A stretch of 64,000 nucleotides of DNA, from NCBI RefSeq assembly GCF_000758305.1, contig NZ_CP009458.1, forward strand, positions 3,534,001 to 3,598,000, given 5' to 3'. The stretch comes from Cedecea neteri (lineage in GTDB: Bacteria; Pseudomonadota; Gammaproteobacteria; Enterobacterales; Enterobacteriaceae). Of the stretch, positions 7,011 to 16,319 are shown in pieces; positions within the stretch are counted from its first letter, which is position 1; each line of letters opens with the position of its first letter. Position numbers and translations under genes: made by a program. The notes under the pieces are model-generated. The model was not told the origin of the DNA and did not search any database. It worked only from the letters and a program-made list of their open reading frames with translations.

Positions 7011-8459
7011 CTACTCGTGGTGATCGTGAACCTGCTGAGCCACTTCATGCACGCGCTTGCGAGCGCCAAACCAGCCCAGCGTCAGCAGAATTGCCAGCAC
7101 CGGAATGGAAGCAATAGTGAACGTCCCGTTCGGGTAGTCCATCGCCATCAATACCAGCACGCCAAGCAGGAACAGCAGCGTCAGCCAGGAGGTAAACGGC
7201 GCGCCCGGCAGCTTGAAGCTTACGTCGTCCGCTTTCCCTTCTTTAATCGCCTTGCGCAGGCGAATCTGGCACAGCACGATAAACGCCCAGGAGGTGATAA
7301 TGCCCAGGGACGCCATATTCAGCACGATCTCAAACACCTGAGAAGGCACCAGGTAGTTGAGGAACACGCCGAGCACGTAGACGCCGCTGGTGACCAGAAT
7401 CCCGGCATACGGCACCTGATTCTTGCTCATCTTCGACATGAACTGAGGTGCGGAGCCGCCCATCGACATCGAACGCAGAATACGCCCGGTGCAGTACAGG
7501 CCAGAGTTCAGGCTGGAGAGCGCCGCGGTTAATACCACGATGTTCATCACGTCACCGATGTAAGGCACGCCGAGCTTCGAGAAGAAGGTCACGAACGGGC
7601 TCTGACCCGCCTGATAGGCGTTCCACGGCAGCAGCAGAACCAGCAGCACCACAGAGCCAACATAGAACAGGCCAATACGCCAGATCACGCTGTTGATGGC
7701 CTTCGGTACCATGGTTTTCGGGTCTTTACATTCCCCGGCGGCGGTGCCGACTAATTCGATAGAAGCGAAGGCAAATACAACCCCCTGAATCAACACCAAC
7801 GCTGGCAGCAGCCCGTGCGGGAAGAGGCCGCCATTATCGGTTATCAGATGGAAGCCTGTGCTGTTGCCGTCAATCGGTTTTCCAGTGCCGAGGAAAATGG
7901 TGCCGACGATCAGGAAGGCGACGATGGCCAATACTTTGACCAGCGCAAACCAGAACTCCATCTCGGCAAACCACTTCACGCCAATCATGTTCATCGCCGC
8001 GACCACGGCCAGTGCGCCGAGGGCGAAGACCCACTGCGGCACATCGCCGAACGCGCCCCAGTAGTGCATATAGAGCGCCACAGCGGTGATATCCACGATG
8101 CCGGTCATCGCCCAGTTAACGAAATACATCCAGCCGCAAACGTAGGCGGCTTTTTCACCGAGGAATTCACGGGTGTAGGAGACGAAACTGCCGCTGGACG
8201 GGCGATGGATAACCAGCTCGCCCAGAGCGCGGAGGATGAAGAAAGAGAAAATGCCGCAAACCAGATAGATTAATGCCAGCGCCGGCCCTGCCGCCTGCAG
8301 GCGCGCACCTGCGCCGAGAAACAGGCCTGTACCGATGGCGCCGCCGATGGCAATCATCTGTACGTGACGGTTGCCCATCGCCTGGTGATACCCCGAGTCC
8401 TGGGAATTCAGCCAGCGCCGTTTGGCGGCGCGGTGTTCCGCTTCAGTCTTTGTTTTCAT
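7011..8459 (-). CDS. ansP: L-asparagine permease AnsP
   Basis: A 482-residue inner-membrane amino-acid/polyamine/organocation transporter with about 12 transmembrane helices. It matches E. coli AnsP along most of its length, including HVQMIAIGGAIGTGLFLGAG, RPSSGSFVSYTREFLGEKAA, MNMIGVKWFAEMEFWFALVK, ECKDPKTMVPKAINS and a conserved FKLPGAPFTSWLTLLFLL region. The C-terminus (VHEVAQQVHDHHE) is shorter than in E. coli. It imports asparagine with protons. The ATG at 8459 is preceded by AGGAAT at good spacing. The position next to pqqU matches the E. coli map. Confidence 0.94.
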   Translation of the reverse strand: MKTKTEAEHRAAKRRWLNSQDSGYHQAMGNRHVQMIAIGGAIGTGLFLGAGARLQAAGPALALIYLVCGIFSFFILRALGELVIHRPSSGSFVSYTREFLGEKAAYVCGWMYFVNWAMTGIVDITAVALYMHYWGAFGDVPQWVFALGALAVVAAMNMIGVKWFAEMEFWFALVKVLAIVAFLIVGTIFLGTGKPIDGNSTGFHLITDNGGLFPHGLLPALVLIQGVVFAFASIELVGTAAGECKDPKTMVPKAINSVIWRIGLFYVGSVVLLVLLLPWNAYQAGQSPFVTFFSKLGVPYIGDVMNIVVLTAALSSLNSGLYCTGRILRSMSMGGSAPQFMSKMSKNQVPYAGILVTSGVYVLGVFLNYLVPSQVFEIVLNMASLGIITSWAFIVLCQIRLRKAIKEGKADDVSFKLPGAPFTSWLTLLFLLGVLVLMAMDYPNGTFTIASIPVLAILLTLGWFGARKRVHEVAQQVHDHHE

Positions 8460-8669
8460 TGAGATTCCTGTCTGCCTTTGAGTTAAAAAGCGCCGTCCTT
8501 TTCCGCCCGTTAATTCTGGCTGCGGAGGCCGTGAAAAAGAGGGCGAGGAATCCTGGCAGAAAATTGAATGAGAAGCAAAATTACAAACTTGTCATTTTAG
8601 TGGCGGCGTTCTGTTGGTGTGACGGGCGTAACATTCCTGCTATACCAGGACTCAGAGAAGCGCTGCATC

Positions 8670-9797
8670 ATGAACATAAAACGGTCAAAAAAAGGGCTGG
8701 CGATGGCCTGCGTGCTGGCGGGGGCGGCGGGACTCTGGCTGTACTCCCAGGCTTCATCGCCGGCAACGCAAAAGAAAACGGCGCTGCCGAAAGTTAGCCT
8801 GGTCGCCGCGACCAGCCAAACGCTGCCGCTGACGTTCTCCACCCAGGGGCATCTTGTGTCGCTCAATGAGGTGGACATTCGCGCGCAAATCACCAGCCCG
8901 GTGAGCCAGGTTGCATTCCACGAAGGGGATTTTGTTAAGCAAGGGCAATTGCTGTTTGTGCTGGATGATGCCGAAGAACAGGCCGCGCTGGGCCATGCCC
9001 AGGCCCAGTTGGGGGTGATTAAAGCCGAGCTGGATAAAGCCGACCGCGACCTCAGCCGCGGGCAGCCGCTGCTCAAAACCCACTACATCTCTTCTTCCGA
9101 CTGGGATGCGCTGGTCAGTGCGCAACAGCAGGCGGCGGCACAATATAAGTCTGCCCAGGATGATATTCACACCGCCCAGGCGCAGCTCGCTTATACCCGC
9201 ATCTACGCGCCCGTTAGCGGCAAAACAGGTGCCTTGAACGTGCATATCGGCAGCCTTGCGCAGCCGGGCAGCACGTTACCAATGGTCAGCATCAATCAAT
9301 TTGACCCGATTGGCGCAGAATTTACCCTGCCGGAGCAGGATCTCAACGCCGTGGTCGCCGCGCAGCATCAGGGGCCGGTAGAAGTACAGGTGACCGATGC
9401 CAGCGGAAAACCGGTGACCGGCACGCTCAGTTTTATCGATAACACCGTCAGCCAGGACAGCGGCACGGTGAACTTTAAAGCCCGTTTTGCGAACGGTGAA
9501 AACCAGCTCTGGCCGGGCGCTTATCAGAATATTACGGTCAGCGCGGGCAGCACGCCGAATGTCGTTGTTTTACCGCCTCAGGCCGTGCAGGACGGCCCCG
9601 ACGGGCATTTTGTTTACGTTATCGACGCCCAAATGCACGCCACAACGCAACCGGTCACATTGTTGCGCATCCAGCAGCAAATGGCGGTGGTGAGCGGCAT
9701 TCAGCCCGGCATGAAAGTGGTGCTGGAGGGTGCAAATGCCCTGCGGCCGGGGATGTCCGTGAAGGTGGTTAACGCGCCAGCGGGGTCTTCATCATGA
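8670..9797 (+). CDS. RND efflux periplasmic adaptor (HlyD/MFP family)
   Basis: A 375-residue membrane-fusion protein. A basic start and one N-terminal anchor or signal segment (about 8-25, GLAMACVLAGAAGLWLYSQA) lead into the biotinyl-lipoyl domain (VDIRAQITSPVSQVAFHEGD...VKQGQLLFVLD). A helical hairpin with Ala/Gln-rich coils follows (QAALGHAQAQLGVIKAELDK), then beta-barrel and membrane-proximal domains (YTRIYAPVSGKTGALNVHIG, VVVLPPQAVQDGPDGHFVYV). There is no lipobox cysteine. I chose the ATG at 8670 because it begins the anchor and has AGAGAAG upstream; a start 17 codons earlier is possible. It overlaps the RND pump by 4 bp and links it to an outer-membrane channel encoded elsewhere. Confidence 0.88.
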   Translation: MNIKRSKKGLAMACVLAGAAGLWLYSQASSPATQKKTALPKVSLVAATSQTLPLTFSTQGHLVSLNEVDIRAQITSPVSQVAFHEGDFVKQGQLLFVLDDAEEQAALGHAQAQLGVIKAELDKADRDLSRGQPLLKTHYISSSDWDALVSAQQQAAAQYKSAQDDIHTAQAQLAYTRIYAPVSGKTGALNVHIGSLAQPGSTLPMVSINQFDPIGAEFTLPEQDLNAVVAAQHQGPVEVQVTDASGKPVTGTLSFIDNTVSQDSGTVNFKARFANGENQLWPGAYQNITVSAGSTPNVVVLPPQAVQDGPDGHFVYVIDAQMHATTQPVTLLRIQQQMAVVSGIQPGMKVVLEGANALRPGMSVKVVNAPAGSSS

Positions 9798-12700
9798 CAT
9801 TTGCGGAACAATGCCTGAAACGGCCGATTGCCGTGATGCTGCTGTGGTTGGCGGTGATGGTCGCCGGTGCGGTGTGCTGGTTTAAACTGCCCATTGCCGC
9901 GCTGCCTAACTACGACACACCGACGATTCAGGTCAGCGCTTCGCTTTCCGGTGCCAGCCCTGAAACCATGGCGTCATCGGTGGCAACGCCGCTGGAGAAA
10001 AAGCTGTCGACGATTCCTGGCGTGGTGAACATGACCTCCAACAGCCTCGAGGGTGCCACGACTATCGTCATTGAGTTTGATCCGTCGCGGGATATTGATT
10101 CGGCGGCGGTGGACGTGCAGTCCGCGCTGTACCAGGCGTTAAAACAGCTGCCGTCGCAGATGACCACGCCGCCTTCATTCCGCAAAATTAACCCGGCGGA
10201 TGCGCCGATCATTCAAATCGGCATCGACTCGCCGTCAATGGCGCTTTCCGACCTGAACCGCTTCTCGGATGACCTGATCTCACCGGCGCTCTCCACCCTG
10301 AACGGCGTGGCGCAGGTGACCGTGCTGGGGCAGAAACGCTATGCCGTGCGCGTGGAGGTGAACCCGGACAAGCTGGCGGCCACCAATCTGACGCTGGAAG
10401 ATGTGCATACCGCGCTCGCGGCCGCCAACGACAACTCGCCGATCGGCGAACTGGACGGTAAGCGCCAGATGGTGATGCTGCAAACCAGCGGTGATTTGCG
10501 CAACGCGGCGGACTTCGCCAAAGTCATTGTCGCCACGCGGAACGGCCAGCCGGTCAGGCTTTCAGATGTGGCCACCGTGCAGGACAGCATCGAAAATACG
10601 CTGAGCTACAGCGCAGTGAACGGTAACCGCGCGATTGTACTCAGCGTGCAGCGCCAGCCCGGCGCGAACATTGTTTCCACCATCGACGCCATTCGCCAGT
10701 TGATGCCAAAACTACAGGCGCAGATGCCGTCGTCGGTTAGCGTGAAGTTTCTTAATGACCGCTCGCTGTCGATCCGTGCGGCGATTCATGACGTGACGCT
10801 GACGCTGCTGTTGACCATTGCCCTGGTAGTGATGGTGATCCTGATGTTCCTGCGCCATATCCGGGCGACGATCATTCCGGCGCTCAGCCTGCCGATTTCT
10901 CTGCTCGGCGCATTCGGCCTGATGTATGCCTTTGGTTTGAGCCTCGACAATATCTCGCTGATGGGGCTGACCATCGCCGTCGGCCTGGTGGTGGATGATG
11001 CGATTGTGGTGCTGGAGAACATCATGCGCTACATGGAAGAGGGGGAAACGCCGTATCGCGCCGCGCTAAAAGGGGTGAAAGAGGTGGCGTTCACCGTTAT
11101 CTCTATTTCGCTTTCCCTGGTGGCGGTGTTTATTCCGATCTTCTTTATGCCGGGCACGATTGGCCTGCTGTTCCACGAGTTTGCCTACGTGGTATCGCTG
11201 ACGATTCTGGTTTCCGCTGCGGCATCGTTGACCATTATTCCGCTTTTGGTTCCGAAACTTATTCGTGAGCACACGCCGGAAGATAAACCTGAACCGCGCT
11301 GGAGTCAGGTCTTTGAGCGCGGGTTCGAAGCGCTGCGTCGCCAGTACGGAAACGGGTTGGAATGGGCGGTTTCTCATCGCGTGATTATGATCGGCGTCGC
11401 ACTCAGCACGATTGCGCTTACCATCGGCCTGTACTGGTTTTCACCGAAGGGTTTCTTCCCGCAGGAAGATATCGGGCAGATAACCGCCAGCATTGATGCG
11501 CCGCAGGATATGTCGTATCTCGGGCGACTGGGCGTGGCGCAGCAGTTGGGCAAAACGCTGATGAAAGATCCGAGCGTCAGCGACGTACTGACCCGCGTTG
11601 ACCACGACACCACACAGTTAAGCCTGACGCTAAAAGATCAGAGCCAGCGCCCGCCGCTGGACGCGGTGCTGAAACAGCTGCGCTCGGAAACCGGATATTT
11701 ACCGGGCATTAAAGTTTACTTCAGCCCGGTGCAAAACCTGCGTGTAGGCGGCCGCAGTGCGAAAAGTACCTATCAGTACACGCTGCAGGCCGTCAGCAGC
11801 GGCGATACCAGCCTCAACGACTGGGCCAACCGGCTGATGGCGGAGATGCAAAAAAGCGGGGTCTTTGTCGGCCTGAATACCGACGCGCAGCTGAATGGAT
11901 TGCAGGCGCAATTAGTTATCGACAGAAACAAAGCCTCGCTGATGGGCGTGGATATCCAGCAGATTCGCGACACGCTGTACGACGCGTTCGGGACTTACCA
12001 GGTGTCGACGATTTATGCCCCGGAAGACAGCTATGAAGTGATCATGGAAGTGCAGGAGCCGTTCCGGCAGGACGAAAGCGACCTGTCGAAAATCTATGTC
12101 CGGTCATCAAGTGGGGCGCTGCTGCCGATCACCACCTTTACGACGATTTCTCGCACCCAGGGCGTGACGGCGGTCAACCACCAGGGGCAGCTGCCGGCGA
12201 TTACGCTTTCGTTCGACCTGGCGCCAGGGAAATCGCTGTCGGATGCAACGGCGGCCATTGCCCAGGCTCAGCAGGCGATTCACCTGCCGTCTTCTGTGTT
12301 CGGCACCTACGCCGGGCAGGCGGCGCTGTTCCAGCAGTCCCAGAGCAGCCAGATCTGGCTGATTGTGCTGGCGCTGGCGGTGATTTACGTCATTCTCGGC
12401 GTGCTGTATGAAAGCTGGATCCATCCGCTGACCATTCTGCTTGGCCTGCCGTCGGCGGCGGTCGGGGCGCTACTGGCCCTGAGGCTGTTTAATCTCGATC
12501 TTACGTTTATTGCGATGATTGGTATTCTGCTGCTGATTGGTATTGTCAAAAAGAACGCTATCATGATGATAGATTTCGCGTTAGTGGCGCAGCGTGAACA
12601 CGGCATGACGCCGCATGATGCCATTATGCAGGCGTGTTTACAGCGGTTCCGCCCGATCATGATGACCACGCTTTGCGCCATTATGGGGGCGATCCCCATT

Positions 12701-12850
12701 GCGCTGGGCCTGGGCGCTGGGGCCGAACTGCGTCAGCCGATGGGGGTGGCGATTGTCGGCGGGCTGCTGTTCTCACAGCTGATCACCCTGTTTATTACGC
12801 CGGTGCTGTTCCTGCTGTTTGACGGCAACCCTCAGGGGACGAAGGAGTGA
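9794..12850 (+). CDS. RND multidrug efflux pump, inner-membrane subunit (HAE1, MdtB/C-like)
   Basis: A full-length 1018-residue RND proton antiporter: TM1 at the N-terminus (IAVMLLWLAVMVAGAVCWF), two large periplasmic loops and 12 transmembrane helices. The proton-relay Asp pair is present in TM4 (GLVVDDAIVVLEN, about residues 400-412), as in AcrB and MdtC. The proline-rich hallmark FFPQEDIGQ near 558 and GIVKKNAIMMIDFA in TM10 are also typical. Drug-type RND (HAE1) fits better than heavy-metal CusA because CusA methionine motifs are absent. It lies in an operon: adaptor, pump, response regulator, kinase. No outer-membrane factor is encoded with it. Confidence 0.92.
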   Translation: MTFAEQCLKRPIAVMLLWLAVMVAGAVCWFKLPIAALPNYDTPTIQVSASLSGASPETMASSVATPLEKKLSTIPGVVNMTSNSLEGATTIVIEFDPSRDIDSAAVDVQSALYQALKQLPSQMTTPPSFRKINPADAPIIQIGIDSPSMALSDLNRFSDDLISPALSTLNGVAQVTVLGQKRYAVRVEVNPDKLAATNLTLEDVHTALAAANDNSPIGELDGKRQMVMLQTSGDLRNAADFAKVIVATRNGQPVRLSDVATVQDSIENTLSYSAVNGNRAIVLSVQRQPGANIVSTIDAIRQLMPKLQAQMPSSVSVKFLNDRSLSIRAAIHDVTLTLLLTIALVVMVILMFLRHIRATIIPALSLPISLLGAFGLMYAFGLSLDNISLMGLTIAVGLVVDDAIVVLENIMRYMEEGETPYRAALKGVKEVAFTVISISLSLVAVFIPIFFMPGTIGLLFHEFAYVVSLTILVSAAASLTIIPLLVPKLIREHTPEDKPEPRWSQVFERGFEALRRQYGNGLEWAVSHRVIMIGVALSTIALTIGLYWFSPKGFFPQEDIGQITASIDAPQDMSYLGRLGVAQQLGKTLMKDPSVSDVLTRVDHDTTQLSLTLKDQSQRPPLDAVLKQLRSETGYLPGIKVYFSPVQNLRVGGRSAKSTYQYTLQAVSSGDTSLNDWANRLMAEMQKSGVFVGLNTDAQLNGLQAQLVIDRNKASLMGVDIQQIRDTLYDAFGTYQVSTIYAPEDSYEVIMEVQEPFRQDESDLSKIYVRSSSGALLPITTFTTISRTQGVTAVNHQGQLPAITLSFDLAPGKSLSDATAAIAQAQQAIHLPSSVFGTYAGQAALFQQSQSSQIWLIVLALAVIYVILGVLYESWIHPLTILLGLPSAAVGALLALRLFNLDLTFIAMIGILLLIGIVKKNAIMMIDFALVAQREHGMTPHDAIMQACLQRFRPIMMTTLCAIMGAIPIALGLGAGAELRQPMGVAIVGGLLFSQLITLFITPVLFLLFDGNPQGTKE

Positions 12851-12852
12851 TG

Positions 12853-13539
12853 ATGAAAATTCTGCTGGTGGAAGATCAGAAAATGGCCTCGGAGTATATT
12901 GCCAAAGGGCTGCGCGAGAACGATTTCGTGGTCGATGTCGCCGGAAACGGTATCGACGGCCTGCATTATCTCCTGACCACGGACTATGACCTGGCGATCC
13001 TCGACGTGATGCTGCCGGGCATTGACGGCTGGAAGATCATCGAAATGGCGCGTCAGGCCGGAAAACAGACGCCTATCATGTTTCTGACCGCGCGGGATGA
13101 CGTGGAGGACAGAGTCCACGGCCTCGAACTGGGCGCGGAAGATTATCTGATCAAGCCTTTTTCTTTTAGCGAGCTGCTGGCGCGGGCGAGGGTGATTCTG
13201 CGCCGTTCCGCGCCGCCGACCGCGATTCTTGAAGAGAACCTGCTGCAGGTGGGCGATTTGAAGCTCGATTTTCTGCGGCACAAAGTGTCCCGTGCCGGGG
13301 TGCGAATAGAGCTAACGCAAAAAGAATTCTTGCTGCTAAGCCTGCTGATGCGCCGCTCGGGCGAGGTGTTGTCGCGCACAGTGATTGCCGAGCAGGTGTG
13401 GGACATGAATTTTGACCCGGAAACTAACGTCATAGACGTCGCCATCCGCCGCTTGCGCAACAAAATTGACGACGGCTTTGAGGATAAATTACTCCACACT
13501 CTGCGCGGCGCAGGGTATGTGCTGGAATTACGCGGATGA
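12853..13539 (+). CDS. OmpR/CusR-family response regulator
   Basis: A 228-residue regulator with a receiver domain (about 1-115; acidic pair E7/D8, phospho-acceptor D51 in LAILDVMLPG, switch T in FLTARD, K in YLIKPFS) and an OmpR-type winged helix (about 130-225; LTQKEFLLLSLLMRRSGEVLSR, NVIDVAIRRLRNKID, LRGAGYVLE). It is closest in style to CusR/CopR heavy-metal regulators. Three start codons lie within 9 bp; I favour the ATG at 12853, 5 nt after GGAG. The gene is fused to the efflux operon by overlap or near-overlap on both sides, so it probably autoregulates the pump. Confidence 0.9.
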   Translation: MKILLVEDQKMASEYIAKGLRENDFVVDVAGNGIDGLHYLLTTDYDLAILDVMLPGIDGWKIIEMARQAGKQTPIMFLTARDDVEDRVHGLELGAEDYLIKPFSFSELLARARVILRRSAPPTAILEENLLQVGDLKLDFLRHKVSRAGVRIELTQKEFLLLSLLMRRSGEVLSRTVIAEQVWDMNFDPETNVIDVAIRRLRNKIDDGFEDKLLHTLRGAGYVLELRG

Positions 13540-14939
13540 TAAAACTGTCGCATTTGTCGATCACGGCGCGCCTGACGCTCTACTTCTCCGTCACGATGGC
13601 CATCGTGCTTTACAGCGTGTCCGGCGTGCTTTATTCGACTATGCGCCAGCAGCTCAATCATAAAGATGAGCTGGAGCTACAAAGCTCCATTCAGTTCCAG
13701 CAGGAAATTGCTACGGCGATTGGAGAGCGGCAGGACAACGGGGAAGAGTGGCAAACCGAGCTGCTGGAGTCCGTGGTGCGGCAGGAGCGTCTGTCGCTGC
13801 GCATCTTCAGCCCGGAAGGCAAGGTGTACGCGCAATCCAATAATATGGTTATCCCGGAGCAGGATTTTCCGCTGCCGGGCCCCGGGTTTAGCTACCGGGA
13901 ATGGCATTATCGCGCGGAGAATATCCGGCAAAAATACTTAATTACCTCCACGCTGTTCACCCTAAAAAATAACCAGAAATGGCTGGTACAAGCGGCGCTC
14001 AACGTCTCCGGCAACAACGAAATAATCAATACCTATTATAAGCGCATGCAGTTCTTCGCCGCGCTGGCGATCCTGCTGTTTGCCGCCTTTGGCTGGTGGC
14101 TTGCCCGCCGGGGGCTATCGCCGCTGCGCACGATCACCACCGAAATTGAGAAAATTCACGCCAACGATCTGCACACCCGGATCCTGGATCAGCGTTGGCC
14201 GCCGGAACTGAACGCGCTGGCGGCGTCGTTTGACCGCATGATGATGCGCCTTGAGGCCTCGTTTCATCAGCTAAATCGCTTTTCATCGGACATTGCCCAC
14301 GAGCTGCGCGGGCCGATAAACAACCTGATCTCTGCCGCCAGCGTCATTCAAACCAAAGACCGCAGCGCCGAAGAGTACCAGGAAACGCTGGCCGCTATTG
14401 TGGAAGAAGGCGAGCGGCTGTCGCGCATGATCTCCTCCATGCTGTTCCTTGCCCGGGCAGATAACAGCCGCGAAGTGCTGAATGCCGAATGGCTAAGCAG
14501 CGCCCATGAATTCGAAAAACTTATTGGTTTCTATGACATTCTGGCAGAAGAAAAAGAGATTACCCTCGCAAGCCGGGGGGACATTTCATTCTATGCTGAC
14601 CCGCAGCTTATCCAGCGGGCACTCTCAAATTTGCTCTCTAATGCCCTGCGCCACACGCCTGAAAAAGGGCATATCACGCTCAGTGCAAAAATTGCCGATG
14701 AACGGGTGATATTGAGCGTGAGTGATGATGGAGAAGGCATCAAACCCGAACATCTGCCGCTGATTTTTGATCGCTTTTTCCGGGGAGAAGCCTCCCGCAG
14801 CGCCACGGAAAACACCGGGCTGGGGCTGGCGATTGTGAAAACCATTGCGGAACTGCACGGCGGCAAAATCAGCGTGGTCAGCGAGCCGGGGCGCGGCAGC
14901 ACGTTTACGCTCTCATTGCCGCTGCACGACAAGGCCTGA
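13536..14939 (+). CDS. CusS-like sensor histidine kinase
   Basis: A 467-residue inner-membrane kinase with TM1 (about 10-33), a periplasmic sensor region of about 140 residues, TM2 (about 173-190), HAMP, dimerisation/phosphorylation domain and an HATPase domain with N-box NLLSNALRHT, G1 SDDGEG and G2 NTGLGLAIVK. The phospho-acceptor is H255 in SSDIAHELRGPINNL. The usual HELRTP motif has G259 in place of threonine, which is odd because that position supports phosphatase activity in HisKA kinases. It overlaps the regulator stop by 4 bp. The signal is unknown; the pairing with an RND pump suggests an envelope or toxic-compound cue. Confidence 0.9.
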   Translation: MIKLSHLSITARLTLYFSVTMAIVLYSVSGVLYSTMRQQLNHKDELELQSSIQFQQEIATAIGERQDNGEEWQTELLESVVRQERLSLRIFSPEGKVYAQSNNMVIPEQDFPLPGPGFSYREWHYRAENIRQKYLITSTLFTLKNNQKWLVQAALNVSGNNEIINTYYKRMQFFAALAILLFAAFGWWLARRGLSPLRTITTEIEKIHANDLHTRILDQRWPPELNALAASFDRMMMRLEASFHQLNRFSSDIAHELRGPINNLISAASVIQTKDRSAEEYQETLAAIVEEGERLSRMISSMLFLARADNSREVLNAEWLSSAHEFEKLIGFYDILAEEKEITLASRGDISFYADPQLIQRALSNLLSNALRHTPEKGHITLSAKIADERVILSVSDDGEGIKPEHLPLIFDRFFRGEASRSATENTGLGLAIVKTIAELHGGKISVVSEPGRGSTFTLSLPLHDKA

Positions 14940-15131
14940 ATCACGCAGAATAATCTCTCATGGCAGGAACAATACTAAGCGGAATGAGTCTCAGTGAGGT
15001 AAACAGGTAGCCTTTTGTGCCGACCTGAATAAAATCCAAACAGATGAAACGTGTTTAGCTCCAGTAGAGACTGGGGCGTTCACTATGAGTTTCTGGGATC
15101 ATCGCTTTTATTGTTATGGAAAACCTGCCCA

Positions 15132-16319
15132 ATGCTATTGAAACACTTTTCTCGCCGTGCCATTGCCCTGGCCGTGGCGCTGATCATCCTCCTGACTATC
15201 GCTCTGTTCTTCTTCCTCAGAAGCCCGGATACACCTGATTATGTGACTGCTCCTGTACGCAAGGGCGATATCGAAAACTCTGTCCTGGCTACCGGGCGAA
15301 TCGATGCTATCGAGCGTGTTAACGTCGGGGCGCAGGTTTCAGGCCAGGTCAAGTCGCTCAAAGTGAAGCTGGGAGATCATGTCACCAAAGGGCAGTCCAT
15401 CGCCGACATTGATGATGTGCCGCAGCGTAACGAACTGCGTAACGCCGAAGCCGCGCTCAATGTAGTCAAAGCCGATCTGCAGGCTAAGCAAGCGCTCCTG
15501 AAACAATCTGAGCTACGGTTCAAACGCCAGCGCCAGATGCTGAGCGAAGATGCCAGCTCGCGCGAAGATTTTGAGTCTGCAGAAGCTACGCTTGCCACTA
15601 CTCGGGCAGAATTGCTGTCTCTGAATGCCAAACTTGTTCAGGCGCAGATTGAAGTGGATAAGAAAAAAGTCGATCTTGGCTATACGCGAGTCGTGGCACC
15701 GATGGACGGGATTGTTATCGCCGTTGTCACGCAGCAAGGGCAGACCGTGAACTCCAGCCAAAGTGCGCCGACCATCATCAAGCTGGCTCGTCTCGACGTC
15801 ATGACCATCAAGGCTCAGATTTCTGAAGCCGATATCACCCGCATTTCAGCAGGGCAAAAAGCCCGTTTCACTATTTTCTCTGAGCCGGACAAACATTATG
15901 ACGCGACACTGCGCACCGTTGAACTGGCGCCGGAGTCGGTGATGAAAGATGACTCTCTTGCTGGCAGCAGCACGGCATCTGGCTCTGGCACGTCCAATGC
16001 GTCCGTCTATTACAACGCGCTGCTCGACGTGCCGAATCCGGAAAATCGCCTCCGTATTGCGATGACGGCTCAGGTCACGCTGCTGGCCGGAGAGGCCAAA
16101 GACACGCTGCTGGTCCCGATTCAGGCCGTGCATAAAGCCGAAGGAAATAAACAGGAAGTACAGGTGCTGCGGGCTGACGGCAAGCTGGAGGCTCGGGAGG
16201 TGAAAACAGGGATCACCAACAGCGTCGATATTCAGATCCTCGAGGGCGTAAAAGTCGGGGAAAATGTCGTGCTGTCACAGCCTGGTGAGAAAGCACCAGG
16301 GGAAGGGTTTGTCCTGTGA
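15132..16319 (+). CDS. macA: MacA-like ABC exporter periplasmic adaptor
   Basis: A 395-residue adaptor with an N-terminal inner-membrane anchor (about 8-28, RAIALAVALIILLTIALFFFL), a lipoyl domain split by a long coiled-coil hairpin (about 90-190, LNVVKADLQAKQALLKQSEL and related heptads), the family phrase LGYTRVVAPMDGIV, then beta-barrel and membrane-proximal domains. It aligns well with E. coli MacA (VLATGRIDA, VGAQVSGQVKSL). I chose the ATG at 15132 because the anchor begins there; its ribosome site is weak. It overlaps macB by 4 bp. With macB and the NodT channel it forms a complete tripartite exporter. PvdR of pyoverdine export is a family relative, so the cargo need not be macrolides. 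Confidence 0.85.
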   Translation: MLLKHFSRRAIALAVALIILLTIALFFFLRSPDTPDYVTAPVRKGDIENSVLATGRIDAIERVNVGAQVSGQVKSLKVKLGDHVTKGQSIADIDDVPQRNELRNAEAALNVVKADLQAKQALLKQSELRFKRQRQMLSEDASSREDFESAEATLATTRAELLSLNAKLVQAQIEVDKKKVDLGYTRVVAPMDGIVIAVVTQQGQTVNSSQSAPTIIKLARLDVMTIKAQISEADITRISAGQKARFTIFSEPDKHYDATLRTVELAPESVMKDDSLAGSSTASGSGTSNASVYYNALLDVPNPENRLRIAMTAQVTLLAGEAKDTLLVPIQAVHKAEGNKQEVQVLRADGKLEAREVKTGITNSVDIQILEGVKVGENVVLSQPGEKAPGEGFVL

